A DNA stretch of 10,775 nucleotides from an uncultured Rhodocyclaceae bacterium (GTDB lineage Bacteria > Pseudomonadota > Gammaproteobacteria > Burkholderiales > Rhodocyclaceae), in the NCBI GenBank assembly GCA_900549295.1, contig URNG01000104.1:1-10775 (forward strand), read 5' to 3'. Position 1 is the first letter of the stretch, and every line of letters begins with the position of its first letter. The notes below the pieces were generated by a model that was not told the DNA's origin, ran no database searches, and was given only the letters and a program-made list of their open reading frames with translations. This document shows positions 5,874 through 10,775 of this stretch, one piece after another. Both the position numbers and the translations under genes were made by a program.

Positions 5874-6311
5874 TCAGACATGATTTCTCGGAATCGTATC
5901 TGGCTCCGTTTTCCCTGTGGGCGGATGAATAGAAGCCTCCCCGCTCTCTTTTCCTCTTTCTTCCATTTCCTTCCGACGTGCCTCGATCTGACTTTGGTAA
6001 CGCTTGCGATCACGGATATTGAGAAAATAAAGAATAACCACCGAAACAATGCCGGGAAGGCAAATGGCAGTCGACCACATCCTCCGCCAGCGCACCTTGC
6101 CAGGGGAGTCAATGTCATGCGGCCCGATACCCAAAAAAACATCCAGCCACGGCCCAATGATGTGAGCATTCCAGGCAAAGGCCCAAGCTGCCGAAAACAG
6201 GCCCACCATGAATAATAGCGATCTAAAATTTTCGAGCTTCTCATGCTGCCGCATTCGCTCTGTCATTCGTGCATCATGTGCTTTAAAGCTTTTCCAGAGC
6301 CTTGCAATCAT
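5874..6311 (-). CDS. Two-helix membrane protein, candidate immunity protein coupled to a toxin-tail fragment
   Basis: Not a family I recognise. The 145 residues begin with a basic amphipathic stretch (MIARLWKSFKAHDARMTERM), followed by two hydrophobic helices (about 31-49 and 82-98), a highly charged segment with alternating K/R and E (about 99-122) and a polar tail, so both ends probably face the cytoplasm. The ATG overlaps the stop of the upstream fragment as ATGA and a GGAAGGAG Shine-Dalgarno lies inside that fragment, so the two are translationally coupled. Coupled toxin-immunity pairs look like this, and membrane immunity proteins usually oppose toxins acting on the inner membrane. Both points are inference. 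A truncated paralogue of its first 20 codons lies at 5594-5680. Confidence 0.75.
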   Translation of the reverse strand: MIARLWKSFKAHDARMTERMRQHEKLENFRSLLFMVGLFSAAWAFAWNAHIIGPWLDVFLGIGPHDIDSPGKVRWRRMWSTAICLPGIVSVVILYFLNIRDRKRYQSQIEARRKEMEERGKESGEASIHPPTGKTEPDTIPRNHV

Positions 6312-6450
6312 GGCTTCTGCTCCTTCCTGTTATCCAAGGGAATGAAGGATGGAATTCCTCCCACGATATGGGAAGCAGCCTCTCCTACCAGTCCTGGAAT
6401 TGCGGCCCAGAGTTCGGGATTACGATACATGACCATGGTAGGCACCGGCC
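6252..6450 (-). repeat. Direct repeat B, copy 2
   Basis: The partner of 5621-5821. It holds the intact-frame version of the fragment gene end and the first 20 codons of the 145-residue protein. The two copies are about 630 bases apart, and between them lies the rest of the membrane-protein gene. This is what a tandem duplication of a fragment-immunity module followed by loss from one copy would leave. Confidence 0.88.
6308..6436 (-). CDS. Displaced toxin-tail-like fragment, copy 2 (42 codons, intact frame)
   Basis: The frame begins at an ATG at 6436 (MVMYRNPELWAAIPGLVG) and ends IPSFIPLDNRKEQKP with its TGA overlapping the ATG of the 145-residue membrane protein. It is open a further roughly 50 bases upstream without an ATG, and similarity to copy 1 ends at about 6450, so this looks like the tail of a longer protein whose head has been lost. 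No Shine-Dalgarno clearly serves the ATG, so it may be untranslated or may only help couple the next gene. Conservation of the frame and overlap between both copies argues that it was once protein-coding. Toxin activity is not recognisable from the sequence. Confidence 0.55.
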   Translation of the reverse strand: MVMYRNPELWAAIPGLVGEAASHIVGGIPSFIPLDNRKEQKP

Positions 6451-6550
6451 TGAACGGCTGTGCGGCGAGGGAAGAAAGTCAGGGATGGAGAAAGAAGAGT
6501 GAGCGGCGGAATTCATGGGGCATGCGCATCAAAAACGAAGCCTCAGGGGG

Positions 6551-7015
6551 TTAGCGTTCGGCGCTGCACTTGCCGGGAAGCGCCATCTCCAGTTCCGCAA
6601 TGTCCGCCTTGCCCTGTTCTTCCGAAACCTGCTCCAGATCGGCACCACCGACGAAAGCGCCCATCTTGATGAACTGCCGGATAAAGTAGTTCTTCCCTGC
6701 CTCAAGCATCAACTCCAAGGCATTTGGAGAGAATTCAGATTCGGTTTCGATCTTGTGTGTTTCCCCGCCCTTGACCTGCGTATGGAAAAACACATTCGGC
6801 GCGCTCTCGCCAACGCACTTGCCATCGATCCACAGGTCTTTCTTCAACGACTTGCCGACAAAGCTGTTGCGGTAGATATAAACCCCCGCCTTGCCTTCGC
6901 TGGGCGCTTCAAACCGCTTGGCTTTTGCAGAGGCTTCCGGTGAAGCCATGTCGACAGAAGCGCAGCCGGTAATCAGCAAGGTGGCAGAAAGGGCCAAGGG
7001 TGCAAAGTGACGCAT
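6551..7015 (-). CDS. DUF2846-family lipoprotein, copy 2
   Basis: A 154-residue lipoprotein with lipobox LITGCAS (Cys18). It is the same length as the copy at 3936-4400 and differs at 22 positions by my ungapped count (86% identity). Differences concentrate in the signal peptide, the linker after the lipobox (28-39) and scattered conservative swaps; the core WIDGKC and GAFVGGADLEQVSEE segments are kept, which argues that both copies are under selection. An AAGGA Shine-Dalgarno precedes the ATG. It sits 68 bases behind the candidate immunity gene of the FHA/CdiA protein, so it may belong to that transcript. Function unknown; an envelope role linked to contact toxins is speculation. Confidence 0.9.
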   Translation of the reverse strand: MRHFAPLALSATLLITGCASVDMASPEASAKAKRFEAPSEGKAGVYIYRNSFVGKSLKKDLWIDGKCVGESAPNVFFHTQVKGGETHKIETESEFSPNALELMLEAGKNYFIRQFIKMGAFVGGADLEQVSEEQGKADIAELEMALPGKCSAER

Positions 7016-7033
7016 GAAAATTCCTTTCAGTTA
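6556..7033 (-). repeat. Direct repeat A, copy 2
   Basis: The gap-free partner of 3941-4418. Its upstream limit falls at the start of a nine-A run (7033-7041), which the first copy lacks. Together the two copies bracket all the displaced fragments between 4450 and 6450 and could recombine to delete them. Confidence 0.9.
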
Positions 7034-7083
7034 AAAAAAAACAGCTTGTGAAAACGGGTGGTGGGATTCATCCGCTTGGCACC

Positions 7084-7554
7084 TCACTTGCTTAGCCAAC
7101 GATGAAAGAAGCGGCGCAATCCCCTTGGTTCAGCGGGCTTTTCTGGTTCGGACAGGTGGGCTTCTTCCTCGGGAGGAGGGAGTTCGTCGAGGATGGCGCT
7201 TGGTGTTTCCCCATTAGCTTTGATCTGTTGCAAATAAATTGGACTAGATAACCAATCTAACATCGCCTCATCTAATAGAATTGATGCTCTAACAAGAGGA
7301 TGATTTCCATTTGTTTTATAAGTATAGCGATCTGCAATACTTGACCCCCCCCACCAAGACAGGTCAGGGTTTACAAAATAACTTCCTATTCTGTAATCAT
7401 GGCAAGGCAATCGGATTTCTTTCTGTTGAATTCGCTTATGCCAAGGCGTGAACATTTCTAATACCCACTCAATATCATCATCCTGTTTTGCATATTTTTC
7501 CAGCGCAAGATAAAACGCCTCTGCCCGCTGACGCAGTAGCTCATATTTGTGCAT
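7084..7554 (-). CDS. Candidate immunity protein of the adjacent CdiA/FHA toxin
   Basis: A 156-residue soluble protein without signal peptide or membrane helix, not a family I recognise. The start lies 12 bases after the stop of the giant exoprotein gene, with GGAGGGG in the gap as a strong Shine-Dalgarno, so the two are one operon. This is exactly where cdiI genes sit. Residues 1-120 are rich in aromatic residues (for example FTPWHKRI, LSWWGG) and are encoded by AT-richer DNA. Residues 121-145 form a Pro/Glu-rich linker, and the tail GLRRFFHRWLSK is a basic amphipathic helix in GC-rich DNA, so the 3' end may come from an older gene. A run of eight G interrupts the WWGG codons. Confidence 0.72.
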   Translation of the reverse strand: MHKYELLRQRAEAFYLALEKYAKQDDDIEWVLEMFTPWHKRIQQKEIRLPCHDYRIGSYFVNPDLSWWGGSSIADRYTYKTNGNHPLVRASILLDEAMLDWLSSPIYLQQIKANGETPSAILDELPPPEEEAHLSEPEKPAEPRGLRRFFHRWLSK

Positions 7555-7566
7555 AAACCCCTCCGG

Positions 7567-10500
7567 TCAACGAAGGGTAGTCGGATTCACAGGCTTTGGG
7601 TCAGACCATAGTGTTCGGTTTGGAACAATTATTTGCGTTGTATTTGGTGTAGTCCTGATAGAGCCTTGACTTGTCTGTGCTACCTCTGAGACAAAAACCA
7701 TCGGATTTGCCCCTGGTTTTGGCGTGATCGCATAATATTCGACGCCGTTCTGGAGCATCTTGGCCGCTTGCGCAGCCGGTAGCCCTAGCGCCTGTCCTAC
7801 CTGTTGAGGTGACATTTTTGCCAGAGCCTGTGCTTGTTCAGAGGAAACCCAAAAAGCGGTAGTTGGGCTGACACCATTACCTTTGGGCACTACCTTCAGT
7901 AGCATTGTCTCGGAATTGACGACCGCAGCGGTCGGTAACGAGTTGCCTGATTCAAGCCATTCAATAATAAATCGATTTGCCAAATCATCGCTCAACCCCG
8001 GACTTCCCGCCTTCAACTCTGCCATCATGGCTTGCGCTTGCGGCGTAGCCATAACCTCATTGGTCACTTTGACGCCTTGCGGCGTGAAATCCGCATAACT
8101 TGCCCTAGCCAACGTGTTGTACTGCGCCACGTTATTGACCGCCCTAGCGGCCAGCACTGCCTCCAACGTGACCGGAGCCATACCCAAAACCGCATAAGTA
8201 TACGCAGCCGCCTCTGGACTCATCCCCAGCGATTGCAGCACCTGCTCACCGTAAGTTGTCGCTACATCGCCCGTCCACGCCTGCTTCATACCCGCCTGCG
8301 CGTAGTCGGCGCTGATCGTGCCGGTCACGGCGCCGGCGGCGCAGCCGATGCCGCTGGTGCAAAGCGCCGCACTACCAGCAACGCCCAATGAGCCAAGCGT
8401 TCCCTGTGCTGCACCAGCAAAGCGCGGGCCGAGCTTGTTCTGCGACCAAATGTCTCCGGCTTGGTCGAACACGCTGTACCGGAACAGCGATTCCCCGCTG
8501 GCATCTCGTTGAATGCCCAACATGGCTTGTTCCGCAGTCATTGACGTACCCGAATCCTGCAAGCTCCTGAGGTAGCTGTAAGCGGGATCAGTGATAGGCA
8601 CGCCATCGGCGCAGCGAACCATTGCGCATGCGGCAGCCGTCAAACGACCTTCTTTTTCCGGGTCGCCTTTCGCCAATTCCTTGATGCGCAGCTTCTCATC
8701 CGGATGCAACTGCCGGTTATAGGTATCGACCATCTGCGCGGCATTGATGGCCGCATTGGCGTCCTTGCCGAGCAGGGTCGCCGCCAGCGCCGCGCCCAGG
8801 CTGGCCGCCACCGACCCCAGGGACTGCTCGAACCCGGCTTCCTTGAGGCCGCCGTCCAGATCGTTCAGCCACGGACTCAGCAATTCCGCCGTCGCCGCGC
8901 CCAGGGCCGCGCCGCCGCATTCGCTGCCTTGCACCTTCGCCGCCGCGCATTGCACCGCCGCATGGGCCAGGGCCTTGGCGATCACCGTTTCATTGCCCCG
9001 CCCCCAATCGCCGATCTCGCTCGTCAGCGTTTGCGCCAGCGTATTCACCAGCGCCGTTTGCAGGGTTTCGTTCAGCGGCTTGCCGAGCACCACCGATTGC
9101 ACGCCCGCGCCAATCGCGGCTTTCGTCGAGTAGAGCGCGAAGCGTTCGGCAAAGCTGGCCTGACCCGGATTCAAGACCAGCAGGCCGTCTTTTTGCAGGG
9201 AACCGACCACGCCTTGCGTGATACCCGCCGTCAGCATCGAGGCGACGTAACCTTTCAGGGCGTCGTCCGAGAAGGTCATTTTCAGGGTGTCGCCCAGGTT
9301 GCCTTTGTTGTTGATGAGGTTAACCGCGGCGCTGCCCGCCATCGACGAGATGCCCGCCGTCAGGGCGACGTTGGCCCAACCGGCGGCGGCGGTGCCAACC
9401 GCCGTACCGGCATTGACCATCGCCGTAGTGCCGGCGGCTGCCATCGCAGAGCCGGAACCCGCGCCCGCACCCGCTGCCGAGCCGATGGCTCCACTCGCTG
9501 CCCCGGCCGTGAAGTACGCCACCACGATGGCGATCACGGCAGCGGCGACGCCGCCCAATCCCGACTGGCTGTACTTGAAGCTGTCGTGCACCTCCTTCAC
9601 CTGTCGCCAATCGACCTCGCCCCGCGCTTCCATCTCTTTCAGCCACGCCAGTTGCGGCTCCGCCGCCACCATCGCATCAATCGCCTGGCTCACGCTCTGG
9701 CCGTTGATCTCCTTGAGGTCGATCTGGATGTTCCCCGCCGCACGGATCGCCAATTCACCGGCGGCCATCAGTTGGCTCTGCACCACGGTTTCGTCCGTGT
9801 GCCCCTTGCCCTTCGCGCTCTGCCACGCCCAACTGCTCTTGCTCTTGTGGTGCGCTTCCTGGATAAGCCCTTTCATCGCTTCGAAAGTGATGTCGCCGCC
9901 CGCATCCAGCGTCAGGTCGTTGCCGCTACTTAGTTTTGCGGCCTGATAGTGTTGGTCGCCCAGGCTCGCCAGCACGAGGTCTTTGCCCGCCTGGATATCG
10001 CTGCCCGCCACCGTCACCGTCGTCACATCGTCCAGGCGCATCGACTTCTTGCCGAAGCTGCCTTTCTTCTGCTTCTCGTAAAAGTGCCGGGTGAGTTCTT
10101 CGCCGGCCAAGAGCGACAGATCGCGTCCGGCGTACAGATAGGCCGACTCGCCTGCCTCAACCTTGCTCGCCGCCACCGTCAGGTCGCGCCCCGCCAGCAG
10201 GGCAACGTTGCCGAGCGCCGTGAGTTCGGTGGCTTGCTGCCGGATGCTCAAATCCTCGGCATTGACCTTCTTCTTGCTGCTCTTGTAGTGGTACTCGCTG
10301 TGCTCGGCATTCGCCGCGGCACTGAGCGTCAGGTCGCGGCCGGCGCTGAGCAGGGCGTCGCCGCCGGCGCTCACCCGGCTGGCAACGACGGTCAGGTCAT
10401 TACCGGCAGCAATGTTCAGGTTGCCGCCCGCGCTGACTTCCGAACCCAGTTGCCGTACGCTCGTGGCTGACCACGTGTGCCGTTTGTCTTTCGTGTACCG

Positions 10501-10775
10501 GCTGCTGCTCTCTTCCACCGCCGCAATCACGATGTCGTTGCCCGCGTTCAGGCTCAGGGTGTTGCCGGCAGTGAGTGCGCCGCCCAGGTTCAGAATGTCC
10601 TGGCCGGCAGAGAGGCTCAGATCGTGCGTGGCTTCGATGCGCGCCGCCGTGCCGATGACGCTGCCGCTGGCCGCAAAGCCCGGGCCGCTGTTCTCGTACC
10701 GGGTCACGCTGCGCTCATTGACAAGGCTGCCGGTCAGCGCCGTCACCGCCACGTCCTGGCCGCTGATGATGCCGC
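7567..10775 (-). CDS. FHA/CdiA-type contact-dependent toxin exoprotein, C-terminal part (5' end outside window)
   Basis: At least 1068 residues, open to the right edge; the signal peptide, TPS secretion domain and most of the filament are not in the window. Numbering from the GTG at 10752, residues 1-345 are haemagglutinin repeats of the type AGRDLTLSA / AGNDLTVVAS, which form the beta-helical stalk. A Gly/Ala-rich hydrophobic region follows (400-475), then a DUF637-like pretoxin segment including NLINNKGNLGDTLKMTFSDD (478-497). At 677-685 comes DTYNRQLHP, resembling the (E/Q)LYN boundary of Burkholderia-type CdiA. After it lie a second Gly/Ala-rich segment (777-815), perhaps the cell-entry domain, and an unassigned last ~180 residues ending in VPNRTLWSDPKPV. 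The 3' part is visibly AT-richer than the stalk. The protein is expected on the cell surface, delivering its tail into neighbours. The toxin's activity cannot be named. Confidence 0.92.
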   Translation of the reverse strand, partial: GIISGQDVAVTALTGSLVNERSVTRYENSGPGFAASGSVIGTAARIEATHDLSLSAGQDILNLGGALTAGNTLSLNAGNDIVIAAVEESSSRYTKDKRHTWSATSVRQLGSEVSAGGNLNIAAGNDLTVVASRVSAGGDALLSAGRDLTLSAAANAEHSEYHYKSSKKKVNAEDLSIRQQATELTALGNVALLAGRDLTVAASKVEAGESAYLYAGRDLSLLAGEELTRHFYEKQKKGSFGKKSMRLDDVTTVTVAGSDIQAGKDLVLASLGDQHYQAAKLSSGNDLTLDAGGDITFEAMKGLIQEAHHKSKSSWAWQSAKGKGHTDETVVQSQLMAAGELAIRAAGNIQIDLKEINGQSVSQAIDAMVAAEPQLAWLKEMEARGEVDWRQVKEVHDSFKYSQSGLGGVAAAVIAIVVAYFTAGAASGAIGSAAGAGAGSGSAMAAAGTTAMVNAGTAVGTAAAGWANVALTAGISSMAGSAAVNLINNKGNLGDTLKMTFSDDALKGYVASMLTAGITQGVVGSLQKDGLLVLNPGQASFAERFALYSTKAAIGAGVQSVVLGKPLNETLQTALVNTLAQTLTSEIGDWGRGNETVIAKALAHAAVQCAAAKVQGSECGGAALGAATAELLSPWLNDLDGGLKEAGFEQSLGSVAASLGAALAATLLGKDANAAINAAQMVDTYNRQLHPDEKLRIKELAKGDPEKEGRLTAAACAMVRCADGVPITDPAYSYLRSLQDSGTSMTAEQAMLGIQRDASGESLFRYSVFDQAGDIWSQNKLGPRFAGAAQGTLGSLGVAGSAALCTSGIGCAAGAVTGTISADYAQAGMKQAWTGDVATTYGEQVLQSLGMSPEAAAYTYAVLGMAPVTLEAVLAARAVNNVAQYNTLARASYADFTPQGVKVTNEVMATPQAQAMMAELKAGSPGLSDDLANRFIIEWLESGNSLPTAAVVNSETMLLKVVPKGNGVSPTTAFWVSSEQAQALAKMSPQQVGQALGLPAAQAAKMLQNGVEYYAITPKPGANPMVFVSEVAQTSQGSIRTTPNTTQIIVPNRTLWSDPKPVNPTTLR

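Noticed and set aside
5834..6244. A 136-codon minus-strand frame overlapping the 145-residue membrane protein
   Set aside because: It is out of frame with the duplicated start MIARLWK and lacks a Shine-Dalgarno. The repeat evidence supports the other frame.
3936..7083. An insertion sequence, integron or CRISPR array as the origin of the duplicated region
   Set aside because: No transposase or integrase frame, terminal inverted repeats, short regularly spaced repeats or target duplications are visible. The repeats are gene-sized and coding.
8704..9933. A 409-codon plus-strand open frame opposite the exoprotein gene
   Set aside because: The Arg/His-rich translation has no domain features and exists because the repeat-coding strand is GC-rich. 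The minus strand has clear FHA repeats.

Overview
The window looks like a betaproteobacterial chromosome. The left third is ordinary housekeeping sequence: tRNA-Tyr, tRNA-Gly and tRNA-Thr run directly into tuf (EF-Tu), a cluster typical of Beta- and Gammaproteobacteria. They are followed by a small periplasmic cytochrome c551/552, ilvD and lgt. Coding sequence here is GC-rich. Narrower taxonomy (for example Rhodocyclales or Nitrosomonadales) is a guess. Every gene except lgt lies on the minus strand.

Layout, left to right. 1-54: first 18 codons of tuf. 108-418: three tRNAs driven by a near-consensus promoter at 432-460. 484-512: shared terminator. 526-834: cytochrome c. 936-967: ilvD terminator. 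1011-2867: ilvD (dihydroxy-acid dehydratase). 2969-3766: divergent lgt (prolipoprotein diacylglyceryl transferase). 3767-3935: intergenic hairpins. 3936-7083: an accessory array. 7084-7554: candidate immunity gene. 7567-10775: the 3' part of a very large FHA/CdiA-type exoprotein gene that runs off the right edge.

The right two thirds read as a contact-dependent inhibition (CDI) or polymorphic-toxin locus transcribed right to left. The exoprotein has haemagglutinin-type repeats, a DUF637-like pretoxin region, a DTYN boundary resembling the Burkholderia-type (E/Q)LYN motif, and a variable C-terminal region whose toxin I cannot assign. A probable immunity gene with its own Shine-Dalgarno follows 12 bases after the stop. 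Behind it lies what looks like a decaying archive of displaced toxin-immunity modules. It holds two diverged copies of a short toxin-tail-like fragment whose stop overlaps the start of the next gene (ATGA). One copy is followed by an intact two-helix membrane protein. The other is frameshifted and followed by only 28 codons of the same protein and then an Imm1-like orphan immunity gene. Beyond that are a small membrane protein and a fragment of an FHA core. Two DUF2846 lipoprotein genes, 132/154 residues identical, bracket this archive, which suggests segmental duplication of the locus end. No transposase or integrase is visible, so homologous recombination between the repeats is the simplest explanation.

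Confidence is high for the housekeeping genes, tRNAs, lipoprotein pair and FHA assignment. It is moderate for the toxin/immunity reading of the small genes, which rests on order, spacing, overlap and duplicated structure rather than on recognised toxin motifs.
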